A stretch of DNA of 34,584 nucleotides. It comes from an uncultured Methylococcaceae bacterium. GTDB taxonomy: Bacteria; Pseudomonadota; Gammaproteobacteria; Methylococcales; Methylomonadaceae. This document shows positions 14,998 through 24,737 of the stretch, piece after piece. Position numbers and translations under genes: made by a program. Where the stretch lies: positions 1 to 34,584 of the forward strand of contig CAIPPE010000258.1 of the NCBI GenBank assembly GCA_903866825.1. Reading direction: 5' to 3'. Each line of letters begins with the position of its first letter. Position 1 is the first letter of the stretch. The notes beneath the pieces were generated by a model. The model was given only the letters and a program-made list of their open reading frames with translations, searched no databases and was not told where the DNA came from.

Positions 14998-16320
14998 CTA
15001 AGAAGCAAGGGCTGCCGCTTTGCCCCTAGTTTCATTAACTTTAGTTAATAATAGCAAGCCTAGTATAAAAAACAGGAGTGTCGAAACAAGCGATGAACGA
15101 TGATTTCCATCTGTAAAATAATTGATCAACCCATAACTCAATGGACCTAGTATTGCCGACAAACGGTTTACTAACCCCCACAAACCTAAAAACTCGCCAG
15201 CTCGTTCAGTGGGTGAAAACTTACTCACCAAAGCTCGCCCGACCGCCTGACTTGCGCCCATCGCTATTCCGATAATGTTTCCTGCAATCCACATATCTGT
15301 TGGCGTGCTTGCGAATAAAGCGAAAATAACGGCGATAATCCAGATAACCAGTGTAATAGCGAGTGTTGGAACAGAACCAATTCTATCTTGCAAATGTCCA
15401 CAAATTAAAGCACCTATTGCCGCTGTGACATTCACAACCATAATTAAAATAATCAAAGACTGGGTGTCGAAGCCAATAACCTCTTGTGCATAAATTGCAG
15501 CCAACACCACAACGGTGCTAACGCCAGACTGATAAATACCAAGAGTGATTAAAAACCAGAGTAAATCCCGAAACCGAGTTGCTTCTTTAAAGGTGCTAGC
15601 CAATCGGGCATAGCTAACCTGAAGGTTTGAGAGTCTATCATCACCCTCTACCGGAACGGCTCGCTCTTGTAGCCACATAAAAGTTGGTGCAGCCGCTAAT
15701 GCAAAAATGGATGCAGTAATCAGCAACGTTACTGGCACATAATGAGTTTCTGACAAACCTTGTTGCTTTGCCCAGGTAATATAAGCTAAACAAACTCCCA
15801 AAGTGAGTAATCCTCCAAAATACCCCAAACTCCAACCATAACCCGATAACCGCCCCATATTCTCTTCTGGCACAAGCTCTGGAAGAAATGCAGCAATTAG
15901 GCTTTCACCACTTGCAAACATAATGGCAGAGCTGGTTACCAATATCATTCCAAGCCATATATCACCTGGCCCAACCAATGCCAGTAATGCCGTTGCTGTA
16001 ATACAACCGACGGAAGATATTAATAGAAAAAACTTTTTACAGGCACGATGATCGGCAATTGCTCCAAGTAATGGACCACTGATCATCACTACAAAATTGG
16101 CAATACCAATTGCAACAGACCACAACAAAGTTGATAGTCCTGGAGAATATCCTTGTGAAACACCTGCAACTACTGCCACAAAATAAGCACTAAAGATTGT
16201 TGTTTGTACAACAGTTGTATAACCTGAATTAGCAAAATCATATAATGCCCAAGAGACAAGCTCTCTTCGTCCAGCCCAATTTTTACCATCCATCGCGGTT
16301 TTATTCGGAATGCTATTCAT
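14998..16320 (-). CDS. MFS transporter, UMF1/Atg22-like family
   Basis: A 440-residue inner-membrane protein with about 12 hydrophobic segments. The opening RRELVSWALYDFANSGYTTVVQT is the signature of the Atg22/UMF1 branch of the major facilitator superfamily; ALVSKFSPTERAGEFLGLWGL in the second half is also typical. Yeast Atg22 exports amino acids from the vacuole; the substrate of bacterial members is unknown. AAGGAT precedes the ATG. It lies 55 bp downstream of a TetR-type regulator on the same strand, so it is a good candidate for the regulator's target. Confidence 0.88.
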   Translation of the reverse strand: MNSIPNKTAMDGKNWAGRRELVSWALYDFANSGYTTVVQTTIFSAYFVAVVAGVSQGYSPGLSTLLWSVAIGIANFVVMISGPLLGAIADHRACKKFFLLISSVGCITATALLALVGPGDIWLGMILVTSSAIMFASGESLIAAFLPELVPEENMGRLSGYGWSLGYFGGLLTLGVCLAYITWAKQQGLSETHYVPVTLLITASIFALAAAPTFMWLQERAVPVEGDDRLSNLQVSYARLASTFKEATRFRDLLWFLITLGIYQSGVSTVVVLAAIYAQEVIGFDTQSLIILIMVVNVTAAIGALICGHLQDRIGSVPTLAITLVIWIIAVIFALFASTPTDMWIAGNIIGIAMGASQAVGRALVSKFSPTERAGEFLGLWGLVNRLSAILGPLSYGLINYFTDGNHRSSLVSTLLFFILGLLLLTKVNETRGKAAALAS

Positions 16321-16375
16321 ACTAAATAATCCTTAACAATTGTTATTTACAGTTCTTTCATGCTTTAAAAAGAGC

Positions 16376-16987
16376 TTACTTATTAGTCTCTATAAGCCAT
16401 CCACGCAAGAAATTTCTTACCAACAAGGTGACTATATCTTCTATCTCTTTTATTTCAGATTTATTGCTTTGTGCATTTATCAATAAAACGCAGAGACCTT
16501 GAATTCCTGTTGATAAAGCAATGGCCGCATACTTAATTTGTTCTTCTGTCTGAGCAGGCTTAAGTCGGGCTAATCTGGCTCGAACTGGAAAAAGTATTTT
16601 ATCAATTTTCGTGAGATACCAGGTTTGAGTTTCTTGCTCGACCTTGACAGGTAGATTATATTTAAGTGCATGAGACCACTGATTAAAATTCTTGGTGGCA
16701 TAAGATAAATAACTCATCGCCCATAATTCAAGAAACTGTTGATCATTATCATTATTTACCATAATTAAGTTTTCAGCGAGCTTGTCCAGTGTTCTTGCAT
16801 GGATTTGCATGATCAAATCTGCCATATTCGCAAAGACCATATAGATACTACCAACTGTATAGCCAATTTCTCTGGCTATTCTGCGCACATTTAATGCTGA
16901 TATGCCCTCTTCAGAAACAATTATTTCAGCTGCATTAAGAATTAAGGCTTTTAATTCTTCAGAGCTGTGTTCACTTCGTTTTGCCAT
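16376..16987 (-). CDS. TetR-family transcriptional regulator
   Basis: A 203-residue DNA-binding repressor. The N-terminal three-helix domain is clear: ILNAAEIIVSEEGISALNVRRIAREIGYTVGSIYMVFANMADLI covers residues 16-59, with the recognition helix around IGYTVGSIYMVF. The rest is helical and ligand-binding, with a C-terminal half (IKYAAIALSTGIQGLCVLL) like the WHG/TetR_C_33 group. It precedes the MFS gene by 55 bp, and both probably share a promoter in 16988-17100. I saw no strong dyad near its start that I would call an operator. Confidence 0.88.
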   Translation of the reverse strand: MAKRSEHSSEELKALILNAAEIIVSEEGISALNVRRIAREIGYTVGSIYMVFANMADLIMQIHARTLDKLAENLIMVNNDNDQQFLELWAMSYLSYATKNFNQWSHALKYNLPVKVEQETQTWYLTKIDKILFPVRARLARLKPAQTEEQIKYAAIALSTGIQGLCVLLINAQSNKSEIKEIEDIVTLLVRNFLRGWLIETNK

Positions 16988-17404
16988 ATCTTACCGTTTT
17001 GTTACTTGAATAGAGTCATTCCTTATTATCTTGGTAAAGCTAAGTCTATACACATCCCCTAGCCCAAAATTTTAAGTTATTATTTAATAAAGTGACAGCA
17101 ATTATCTACTAACAATTCATCCATTGAAAATCCATTTTATTTGGCCACAGCGTATTAAACAAATAACTGGAAAAACATGATATTCCTTTATCAAAAAAGA
17201 TATTTTCATTCATAAAAGCCAATCCCTCATTAAGTACAAGATTGACTGAATATTCAATTAATGATTAGATAAGAGGATAACCCACAATAACTCTCAATAA
17301 ATCAGCAGAGTTTCATTAAATAACGCATCTTAACATACTGTAAGTTGACTTCAGTTCTTTAGCTACAGTTGCGGAATACCAAATACTCATCAATAAGGTA
17401 CTTT
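16988..17404. other. Divergent intergenic region between tetR and the TerC-type gene
   Basis: A 417-bp AT-rich stretch with no convincing small gene or RNA fold. A loose dyad TTTATCAAAAAAGATA occurs near 17190. I checked for the conserved core of the yybP-ykoY manganese riboswitch that precedes some TerC-like genes and did not see it. Confidence 0.4.
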
Positions 17405-18412
17405 ATGAAGCATTTTCGTCTTTCCTTTTTCATTACAACAGTTTGTCTATCTATAGCAGTTTATTGGAGTGGCGCAATGGGCGCGTTTATCGCTCTTATT
17501 CTCGGCATTCTCGAAGTAAGCCTATCATTCGATAATGCGGTCGTGAATGCGTCAATATTGAAACGCATGGATGAGCGTTGGCAACAGTACTTTTTAACCT
17601 GGGGGATTTTAATCGCAGTCTTTGGTATGCGACTTTTGTTTCCAATTTTAATCGTAGCGACAGCAACGGGACTTGATTTCATCGCTGTCACCCAAATGGC
17701 ACTGTATGATCCCGATACATATGCTCACCATCTGGACGAATCTCATGTGCAAATTGCCGCTTTTGGCGGTATGTTCTTAATGATGGTATTTTTCTCTTTT
17801 ATCTTTGATGATAGTAAAGAGTTACATTGGCTAGGCTATATTGAAAGAAAATTATCCGACTTTGGAAAGCTTGAATCTATTGAAGTTATTTTAGCCTTAG
17901 CCATTTTGTTGATCGGCCAACACTGGATTCCTGAAACAATTCGTTTAAAAGCCCTGATTGCTGGTATTTCAGGACTCATCCTATTTGTCATCGTTGACAG
18001 CTTGTCCGCATTATTCGAAGACGAAGAAGAAGGTGAAGAAGTTTCTAATGCTATTAAAAAAGGGAGCGTCATGAGTTTCTTATATCTTGAAGTTTTAGAT
18101 GCTTCGTTTTCATTCGATGGCGTTATCGGTGCTTTTGCAATCACCCAAGATGTAGTTATTATTATGCTAGGACTAGCGATAGGCGCTATGTTCGTTAGAA
18201 GCCTGACTGTTTATTTAGTTAGAAAGGGCACTTTAGACGAATATGTCTTTTTAGAACACGGAGCTCATTATGCCATCGGCTCACTTGCGGGTATTATGCT
18301 TGCCAGCATTACTTTCTCTATATCTGAAGTTATAACAGGACTTATTGGCGCTGTTATGATTGGCTTATCTGTTTTATCTTCAATTTTTTACAAGAAGAAA
18401 CATGCCAAATAG
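17405..18412 (+). CDS. TerC-superfamily membrane protein (DUF475)
   Basis: A 335-residue polytopic inner-membrane protein with about 8-9 segments. Two internally similar acidic motifs occur within membrane helices: LEVSLSFDNAVVN near residue 38 and LEVLDASFSFDGVIGA near 230. These are characteristic of the TerC/Alx superfamily, whose members export manganese or contribute to metal resistance; DUF475 itself is poorly characterised. A Glu-rich cytoplasmic loop (EDEEEGEEV) separates the halves. The ATG at 17405 has AAGGTA 5 bases upstream; a TTG 12 codons earlier is less likely. A hairpin follows before rpiA. Confidence 0.85.
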   Translation: MKHFRLSFFITTVCLSIAVYWSGAMGAFIALILGILEVSLSFDNAVVNASILKRMDERWQQYFLTWGILIAVFGMRLLFPILIVATATGLDFIAVTQMALYDPDTYAHHLDESHVQIAAFGGMFLMMVFFSFIFDDSKELHWLGYIERKLSDFGKLESIEVILALAILLIGQHWIPETIRLKALIAGISGLILFVIVDSLSALFEDEEEGEEVSNAIKKGSVMSFLYLEVLDASFSFDGVIGAFAITQDVVIIMLGLAIGAMFVRSLTVYLVRKGTLDEYVFLEHGAHYAIGSLAGIMLASITFSISEVITGLIGAVMIGLSVLSSIFYKKKHAK

Positions 18413-18431
18413 CCTTATATTTAATAAATCA

Positions 18432-18480
18432 GATGAAGGATACCCTATTTCTGAGGTATCATCCCTCACCTTTTATTTTT
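18432..18480 (+). terminator. Predicted terminator between the TerC-type gene and rpiA
   Basis: GATACC (18439-18444) pairs with GGTATC (18455-18460), extended by GAT/ATC after a bulge, and is followed by a T-rich tract (18471-18480). It ends 14 bases before rpiA, so it may be leaky or part of the rpiA leader. Confidence 0.45.
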
Positions 18481-18494
18481 TACGGTAACACACT

Positions 18495-19148
18495 ATGACA
18501 CAAGATGAATTAAAACAAAAAGTAGCTCTAGCGGCTATAGAATACGTTAAAGACGTTGCTATTATCGGCGTAGGTACTGGCTCTACGGTTAAACATTTTA
18601 TTGATTATTTAGCTGATATTAAAGGCAAGATTGAAGGCGCTGTTTCTAGCTCTGAAGCGAGTACAACACACCTGAAAAAAGTAGGAATTCCAGTATTCGA
18701 TCTTAACGCAGTCGGTACATTAGATGTTTATGTCGATGGAGCTGATGAAGTAAGCCCTCATAAGCATTTAATAAAAGGCGGTGGTGGCGCTTTAACCCGT
18801 GAAAAAATTATTGCAGCAGCCAGCAAGAAATTCGTTTGTATCGTTGATGAAACTAAAACGGTTGATGTATTAGGTGCTTTTGCTTTGCCTGTGGAAGTTA
18901 TTCCAATGGCAAGAAGCTATGTTGCTAGAGAATTGGTTAAACTAGGCGGTCAACCAGTATGGCGTGAAAACTACATCACTGATAACCACAACGAAATTCT
19001 TGATGTACACAATTTATCGATCTTAGATCCTATTGAACTCGAAAAAATTATTAACAACATTACGGGTGTTGTCACTAATGGTTTATTTGCTATACGCCCT
19101 GCTGATATCGTTTTAATTGGTAAAGGCTCTGAGGTTATAACCCGCTAA
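18495..19148 (+). CDS. rpiA: Ribose-5-phosphate isomerase A
   Basis: Interconverts ribose 5-phosphate and ribulose 5-phosphate in the pentose phosphate pathway; in ribulose-monophosphate methanotrophs it also serves carbon assimilation. The phosphate/substrate motifs [11 protein letters not shown] (26-36), [17 protein letters not shown] (residues ~77-86, including the catalytic-site Asp) and [11 protein letters not shown] are all intact. The 217-residue length matches E. coli RpiA (219). No strong ribosome site is visible. A clear hairpin follows the stop. Confidence 0.96.
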   Translation: MTQDELKQKVALAAIEYVKDVAIIGVGTGSTVKHFIDYLADIKGKIEGAVSSSEASTTHLKKVGIPVFDLNAVGTLDVYVDGADEVSPHKHLIKGGGGALTREKIIAAASKKFVCIVDETKTVDVLGAFALPVEVIPMARSYVARELVKLGGQPVWRENYITDNHNEILDVHNLSILDPIELEKIINNITGVVTNGLFAIRPADIVLIGKGSEVITR

Positions 19149-19158
19149 CACCACAGAC

Positions 19159-19190
19159 GTCGAGCAAGTTAACTTGCTCGACATTTTCTA
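19159..19190 (+). terminator. Terminator after rpiA
   Basis: A perfect 24-bp palindrome (19159-19182; arm GTCGAGCAAGTT) begins 11 bases after the rpiA stop and is followed by ATTTTCT. In the opposite direction there is no T-run, so it most likely serves rpiA. Confidence 0.6.
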
Positions 19191-19238
19191 GAGACCCCGA
19201 ATTTCATCGTGCAACCAATCAATGATCCCGAGTTAAGT

Positions 19239-21497
19239 TTATAACTTATTTTTTATTGAAGTAGCTTCCTCATTAATGTGTGAGTCATCTTGATAAATCC
19301 CCGTTAATTTACGCCTAAATTCATTAGAAATTACCCTTGAATCCTGCTTACTTGTTACGACTCGCGGAGTAATTAATACAACTAATTCTGTTTTTTTCTT
19401 TGTCTTATCCGTACTCCCGAATAACTCCCCAACTAGTGGCAAATTAGTTAAAAACGGAAACCCTGTTTTAGTTATTGTATAATTATCAGCTATTAATCCA
19501 CCTAGCACAACAGTTTCGCCATCATGAACTACTACGGAACTGTCAATTTCTTTTTTATCAAAAGTTGCAGTTGAGGTAACGCCTGTTGCAGGTGCTGGTG
19601 CTACATCACTGACGATTTGCTTTAACTTCATAATCACCATGCCATTTGCATTGACTCTCGGTGAAACTTCCAAAGTAACCCCAGTATCTTTATACTGAAT
19701 TGAAGTTCCAAGAGCGATACTTGGTGTTGATCCAGTTGCAACAGGAAGTGAAGATGTACTTGTTTGAACCGGAACTTGTTGACCCACATTGATTTTAGCT
19801 TTCTGATTATTTAACACCATTAATGATGGTGAAGATATAACATTTAAATTAGAAGATTTAGCCAAAGAATTTAAAAGTGATTGCACAGCACCTGAACTAT
19901 ACAATGCAGTCAGCCCTCCGGTTCCCAAAGCTGCAGCAGTTGCAGCTGTAGCGCCTCCAAAAGTTATAGAACTACTCCCATGGGATAAATACCAAGATAT
20001 ACCATAACTTAATTCCCCAGATAATGTAACTTCGACTACAGTTGCGTCAATCAACACTTGCAACGGCATCACATCAAGTTGATTAATAATTGGCAATATC
20101 ACCTCATAATCCTGTGCGGTTGCTACAATGATAATTGAATTATTCGGTTCGTCAGCAATGATTTTTACCTTTCCTACATTTGCAATTGAACCACCGGCTA
20201 TCGGATCAGCACTACTACCAGCTACGGTGGCATCGTTTTCTACCTCGTTGGTAGCAAAGGCACTTAGATTCCCAGATAATCCATTACTCATATTTGTATT
20301 ACCCATACCCGTATTACCTATGCCGGTATTACTCATGCCTGTATTACCCATATTTGAAGGTGAACCTCCCAAACCAGAGGATGAGGAATCTTGACTAGAA
20401 ATACTGTCAGCTGTTTCACCAGGGGCAACCTTAGCGGATGAATCCGAACTTTTAGCACCTGTAAATATCTGATTCAGTGTAGCTGCCAATTTTTTGGCAT
20501 CAACATGTTGAGCTTTATAAACATTTACTCCCCCACCAGAAGCCGTGTTAGCCTTATCTAACCTGGCTATCCAATTTTCTATATCATCTAAATAGTGTGC
20601 CTGATGAGTTACTGCCATAATAGCATTTAAACGTTTAATGGGCATAAACTGAAAAAACTCTGATTCTCCACTTTTTCCTTTCTGGTAGAAGATACTTTGC
20701 AACTCTTTAATAATGGTTTCTGGATCTACATGGGTCAGTGGAAATACACCGAAAGACCGCCCCTTCAGTATATCAATATCAAATGTGTTAATCATATCCA
20801 GTACTCTAGCTATCTCATCAGCCGAGCCAGAAACCACCATAATGTTTCGCTTACTATCTACATTTAAAATTGTTTTATCATGAACGAGTGGCTTTATAAT
20901 ATCTGCAATATCCTTGACTGCAACATTTTTAACAGGAATCACACGAGTTTGATAACCAGCGGATCTGCTTGAAAAATCTGATGTATATAACGCATCCGTA
21001 GCTGGCTCAATGTGATAAATTTTTCCATCTTTAACCAGAGCAGCATTATTCATCCGAAGAACCATCTCTAATGCAGGCAATAATTCGTCTTTGGTTAAAG
21101 GTTCCGTTGTCTGTAAAGTAACTTTACCCGTTACTTTTGGGCTTAACACATAGTTTTGACCTAAAATATCACTCAACACAACTTTCGCTACTTCACCAAG
21201 GTCCGCCTCATCAAAATTAAGGCTATAAGAACCAGATCCTTTTGAAGCTGTATTTCTACTTTTCTTTGGCTCAGTGGAAGCAGCCCGGTCAGAGCTAAGA
21301 TACCTTTCACTGCTGGGTGGTGTAATAGTCGTTTTATTTTCTAACTGTTTAAATACTTCAACTGGCGCCTCCTTTTTCACAGGCTCCAAAGGCAGTTTAT
21401 CACTCTGCTTAAACCCTATTAACTCACATCCGGCTAACGATAAGCCCATAACCAACACACAGCTATTAATACTGATTTTTCTAAGACCTTTATTCAT
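19239..21497 (-). CDS. gspD: Type II secretion secretin GspD (lipoprotein type)
   Basis: Forms the outer-membrane channel of the type II secretion system. The N-terminus has a signal peptide ending in the lipobox LAGC with Cys24, so it is predicted to be lipid-anchored, as in XpsD. N0 (about 90-160) and repeated N1-N3 domains lead to the secretin core, which includes VPVQTSTSS, DTGVTLEVSPRVNANGM and DGETVVLGGLI. A Gly/Asn/Met tract at about 382-405 is built from 15-bp repeats. The length of 752 is normal for this branch. It is the last gene of the eleven-gene operon and overlaps gspN by 4 bp (ATGA). Confidence 0.95.
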   Translation of the reverse strand: MNKGLRKISINSCVLVMGLSLAGCELIGFKQSDKLPLEPVKKEAPVEVFKQLENKTTITPPSSERYLSSDRAASTEPKKSRNTASKGSGSYSLNFDEADLGEVAKVVLSDILGQNYVLSPKVTGKVTLQTTEPLTKDELLPALEMVLRMNNAALVKDGKIYHIEPATDALYTSDFSSRSAGYQTRVIPVKNVAVKDIADIIKPLVHDKTILNVDSKRNIMVVSGSADEIARVLDMINTFDIDILKGRSFGVFPLTHVDPETIIKELQSIFYQKGKSGESEFFQFMPIKRLNAIMAVTHQAHYLDDIENWIARLDKANTASGGGVNVYKAQHVDAKKLAATLNQIFTGAKSSDSSAKVAPGETADSISSQDSSSSGLGGSPSNMGNTGMSNTGIGNTGMGNTNMSNGLSGNLSAFATNEVENDATVAGSSADPIAGGSIANVGKVKIIADEPNNSIIIVATAQDYEVILPIINQLDVMPLQVLIDATVVEVTLSGELSYGISWYLSHGSSSITFGGATAATAAALGTGGLTALYSSGAVQSLLNSLAKSSNLNVISSPSLMVLNNQKAKINVGQQVPVQTSTSSLPVATGSTPSIALGTSIQYKDTGVTLEVSPRVNANGMVIMKLKQIVSDVAPAPATGVTSTATFDKKEIDSSVVVHDGETVVLGGLIADNYTITKTGFPFLTNLPLVGELFGSTDKTKKKTELVVLITPRVVTSKQDSRVISNEFRRKLTGIYQDDSHINEEATSIKNKL
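20281..20355 (-). repeat. Five 15-bp tandem repeats inside gspD
   Basis: Five degenerate 15-bp units of the type GTATTACCCATACCC run head to tail and encode NTGMS/NTGIG/NTGMG/NTNMS pentapeptides. Because 15 is a multiple of three, copy-number change would lengthen or shorten a linker in the N-domain region without breaking the frame. Confidence 0.8.
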
Positions 21498-22105
21498 TGG
21501 GCATTCTCAAGTTCACCTTGTATAGGCATTTGGACATCTTCTGGTTTAGGGACATTAAATCTATTGGGGACATTCATTTTCTTGGATGGATCTTTTACTT
21601 TTTCTTTAACTTTTCGTAGAAGTAGCTCTTTAAGCTGATCTCCTTGCTTAACTATAACCTTATCCTGATGAGCTTCAGACAGTTTCCATCCATCCAAATC
21701 AGCACCTAAAGCAACTCTTCTGTATTTATCTTTTGCTGTCTTACCATTCTCGCGACTAAATAAGGCAGACAAACCTTTTTCTGTAGAATAAATGCCAATT
21801 AACTCCCAATCAAAAACAATGGGTATCTCTACGTTTTGAGCTGTTGCAACTTCTTGAAGAGACTCATCAACTGGACGCCTGCCTTTAATAAATAATGGGC
21901 GCGCAACAAAATCAACATAACTGTCTTGTGGCTTTTTATGAAGATCAATTTGTGGCATATCCTCCAATGAAGCTTTAACATCATTTGGTATTAAAGATTT
22001 CATTACAGCGCGTTGTGACCACCCTGCATAAAGCCACTCACCGGTAATTATAAATAAGCAAGCCACACAAATCGAGGTTAACAAAAATACTAATTTAATA
22101 TTCAT
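21494..22105 (-). CDS. gspN: Type II secretion inner-membrane protein, XpsN/GspC-like
   Basis: A 203-residue bitopic protein: a hydrophobic segment at about 5-25 anchors a periplasmic domain. YVDFVARPLFIKGRRPVDE (about 63-81) followed by a small beta domain (FDWELIGIYSTEKGLSALF...GWKLSEAHQDKVIV) resembles the homology region of GspC/PulC and of XpsN. It occupies the slot just before gspD, exactly where Xanthomonas has xpsN, and no other gspC is present, so I infer that it links the inner-membrane platform to the secretin. It starts with TAATG overlap to gspM. Sequence-family assignment is moderate. Confidence 0.75.
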   Translation of the reverse strand: MNIKLVFLLTSICVACLFIITGEWLYAGWSQRAVMKSLIPNDVKASLEDMPQIDLHKKPQDSYVDFVARPLFIKGRRPVDESLQEVATAQNVEIPIVFDWELIGIYSTEKGLSALFSRENGKTAKDKYRRVALGADLDGWKLSEAHQDKVIVKQGDQLKELLLRKVKEKVKDPSKKMNVPNRFNVPKPEDVQMPIQGELENAQ

Positions 22106-22710
22106 TATGCTGGTTTTCTCATAAAACTAACCGCCTGAAAATTAACATTCAATTCATTACTATCTTCAATTTGACGAGTCACTTTATTTCTTGTTCCCCG
22201 CATAGGTCTTATATCGATTTGATTAATAATTATAAGGGGCTCTGATGTCTCTATTTTATAGAGAACAGACTGTAACACTTGACTATTTCCAGTCATCCTA
22301 ACACTTACCGTTATACGCTTAAAAGCATCTTTATTACTTACCGGTAAAGCTTGCGTACTACTTAACTGTCCTCCAGCTTCAACAATTGTTTTTTTTATAA
22401 ACTCCTGCATTTCTGCAGAAGCTAGGGCATCAGTCGCCTGACGATTAAAATATCCTTGTTGCTCCTGCTTTTTGGATATGTCCGCCATACTATTGGTTAC
22501 TGCCCCTGAATTAGCTAAAATGCGTTCATATTGCTGCAATTTAAAAACCAGATTCTTCTTTGCTTCAAGCAAATCTAGTTGTTTGCTTATTAAAGGTACA
22601 AAAATAGCTAAAATTATAATCAGTACAATCCCCACTAACAAGCCGACGGCAAACAAACTTTGTTGAGATAATTGAAATCTCACCTCAGCATTTTTAAGTT
22701 TATTCCCCAC
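22105..22710 (-). CDS. gspM: Type II secretion protein GspM (T2SSM_b type)
   Basis: A 201-residue bitopic protein with one membrane helix (about 17-42) and a periplasmic ferredoxin-like domain; partner of GspL in the assembly platform. FFKKTIVEAGG-like and SEPLIIINQIDIRP patterns fit the GspMb subtype found with XpsL/XpsM. The start codon is GTG at 22710, supported by a perfect AGGAGG 5 bases upstream and by an 11-bp overlap with the end of gspL. Confidence 0.85.
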   Translation of the reverse strand: MGNKLKNAEVRFQLSQQSLFAVGLLVGIVLIIILAIFVPLISKQLDLLEAKKNLVFKLQQYERILANSGAVTNSMADISKKQEQQGYFNRQATDALASAEMQEFIKKTIVEAGGQLSSTQALPVSNKDAFKRITVSVRMTGNSQVLQSVLYKIETSEPLIIINQIDIRPMRGTRNKVTRQIEDSNELNVNFQAVSFMRKPA

Positions 22711-23806
22711 TTTTTCCTCCTGCTTTCACTACGTCAACAGTTATTTGAAAACGCTCTAAGTTGCTAATTCTATCCTGTGTAACCGGTGAAGCAAATCGCG
22801 CATTTGAAAATAACTCAGACTCTTCTAAAACGGCCAATAACGCCGATGCGGCAGGTGATTCTCCTTGAATTTGCAAATGACCTTCTGAGTATTGTGCATA
22901 ATTTAGAGAAGTATCATCTTTTATTAATAAACTTAATGTGTTCAATATATTAATAACATCGGGACTGGCACTTTTCTCTTTTATGAGTTGACTAGTTTCA
23001 TCAATAACGGCATCAATGGATGATTGCATCGCCTTTACTTTCTTAGCATCTTTCTCCAATTTTTCTGCTTTTAATTGCAACGCATCAACCGTTTGCGATT
23101 CAAACCAAACCGGCATAGCAATAACTAAAATGAGTAAAATACTCGTCATAGCGATGAGCGCCCCATTAAGTACCCGAGGCAAGTTTGCAGTTTTTTGCCT
23201 AAATTTCTCAGGCAACAGATTATAGGCTTCATCGAAGCCATCAAGATTATTAGGTGAGTCTTGATAATCAACAAATAAAAGAGAGATTCCCATTGCCCTA
23301 ACATCGTCATAGAACCCATCTAGTAATTCTCTCGTTGTTAGAATCATCATTACTCTCAGATGACCTGGCTCATTCTCTCCAGCAAGAATCTTAACAGCAA
23401 AATAAACCTGTTCTGCTTTAAACGGTGTATAACGATCTAATTCATAAGAAACAACTTGATGAAGATTTTCTTTTGCTGCGATGGGCAAGCTAAGTTCTTT
23501 TTGGATAGCATCTTGAGATGATAATCTCAGAATTATTTTAGCTTTTATTAACCGTTCATCCTTCGAATATAAATTTTGCAATGTAAAAGATCTATCTGCT
23601 CTATCTACTGTTACAAGATGCTCATTAATATCTAAAAATCGGTACGTAAATACTAACTGATTACCCTTGGGGGCAATAATAATGAACCCTTGTTCATTAT
23701 TTAAAAAAGGCTTTAGTTTCTCTGGAACCAGAAAAACAAGCTCACGCTTCCACCAGCGGAAGAACTGTTTAAAATTCAGATCAATTGTTGAGTTCAGGTT
23801 CAGCAT
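22700..23806 (-). CDS. gspL: Type II secretion protein GspL (PilM/PilN-like)
   Basis: A 368-residue protein with a cytoplasmic actin-like half (LPIAAKENLHQVVSYELDRYTPFKAEQVYF is the typical PilM/GspL stretch), one membrane helix near 212-230, a coiled coil (about 235-275) and a periplasmic ferredoxin-like domain. It binds GspE on the inside and GspM on the outside. The architecture fits the XpsL type with a PilN-like C-terminus. It overlaps the end of gspK by 26 bp. Confidence 0.88.
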   Translation of the reverse strand: MLNLNSTIDLNFKQFFRWWKRELVFLVPEKLKPFLNNEQGFIIIAPKGNQLVFTYRFLDINEHLVTVDRADRSFTLQNLYSKDERLIKAKIILRLSSQDAIQKELSLPIAAKENLHQVVSYELDRYTPFKAEQVYFAVKILAGENEPGHLRVMMILTTRELLDGFYDDVRAMGISLLFVDYQDSPNNLDGFDEAYNLLPEKFRQKTANLPRVLNGALIAMTSILLILVIAMPVWFESQTVDALQLKAEKLEKDAKKVKAMQSSIDAVIDETSQLIKEKSASPDVINILNTLSLLIKDDTSLNYAQYSEGHLQIQGESPAASALLAVLEESELFSNARFASPVTQDRISNLERFQITVDVVKAGGKSGE

Positions 23807-24737
23807 ATTTTTTCACTAATAATTCGCTCATTTTAGCAGTAAATAACGTCTTGTTATTTGCAGTAACACGGCTCCATTTCGTAACTTGAAATGGAGTTTC
23901 AGCACTTTGTTCTGATTTTTTAACCACTACATTAATAGCGGCCTTGGAATGATCATCTAAAACGGCTTCAGAAACCAAATTAAAAACATCATTTTGTCCA
24001 GTAGGATTATTGAAAACTGAATTTAAAGGGAAAGGAGGAGGCAACTGATTAATAATTGCGCTTCGTAATCTGGCGAAAATGTACGAATCAACCAAACCTT
24101 GGTCTAGTCCGGGAATTATCTGTAGAACCTCTTTGCTTGCCATTTGCAAATTGATTTTCGGTTGCCCAGAATAAACTGTAACTAAAGGCTCAATCCATGC
24201 AAATATTGCTTTATCCATGCCCAATACCAATTGTAATTCTTCAATTGATTGGAAGGGCTTATTAGCAGGCTGATAATTTAAACCTGCCTCCTCATATTCA
24301 TCCTTTTCAGCGCCGTTTAGATTGACCAAGTCATCAGTATCACGCCAATCAAGAATAGCACCTAGCAGATGACTTTGCTGATCTTCATCTACAGGGGCAT
24401 GAGCCATCAAACTCTTCAATAATTGCTGATCTGCTTTGTTAATATCTATCTTTCCACCTTCAGATAACAATTGTATTCGGATTTTTGCTCCATCAGCAAT
24501 TATTTCATAAACACGACCATCTGCTTTCCATGCTTTAAAGGGATCAGGACTTAATAACATCATCTCAGCCATTGAAATGCCAGACTCAGCAATAGACATT
24601 GCCTGCGCATTATTTTTAATAGTTGAAACAATTGATGCTTCTCTACGCATGGTTAGTGCAAAACTGCCTGCCATGAGTATCAACAAGCTTAAAACCCACA
24701 ATACCAAAACCAAGGCAACACCTTTTTGTTGCCTCAC
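23781..24737 (-). CDS. gspK: Type II secretion minor pseudopilin GspK
   Basis: A 318-residue minor pseudopilin at the tip of the pseudopilus. The class III leader is MRQQKG followed by VALVLVLWVLSLLILMAGSFAL; the missing Glu at +5 is the norm for GspK. GGKIDINKADQQLLKSL and ILDWRDTDD mark the globular GspK domain with its metal-site region. It starts by ATGA overlap with gspJ. Confidence 0.93.
   Translation of the reverse strand: MRQQKGVALVLVLWVLSLLILMAGSFALTMRREASIVSTIKNNAQAMSIAESGISMAEMMLLSPDPFKAWKADGRVYEIIADGAKIRIQLLSEGGKIDINKADQQLLKSLMAHAPVDEDQQSHLLGAILDWRDTDDLVNLNGAEKDEYEEAGLNYQPANKPFQSIEELQLVLGMDKAIFAWIEPLVTVYSGQPKINLQMASKEVLQIIPGLDQGLVDSYIFARLRSAIINQLPPPFPLNSVFNNPTGQNDVFNLVSEAVLDDHSKAAINVVVKKSEQSAETPFQVTKWSRVTANNKTLFTAKMSELLVKKYAEPELNN

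Noticed and set aside
16988-17404. yybP-ykoY manganese riboswitch before the TerC-type gene
   Set aside because: The conserved purine-rich core and three-way junction arms were not seen.
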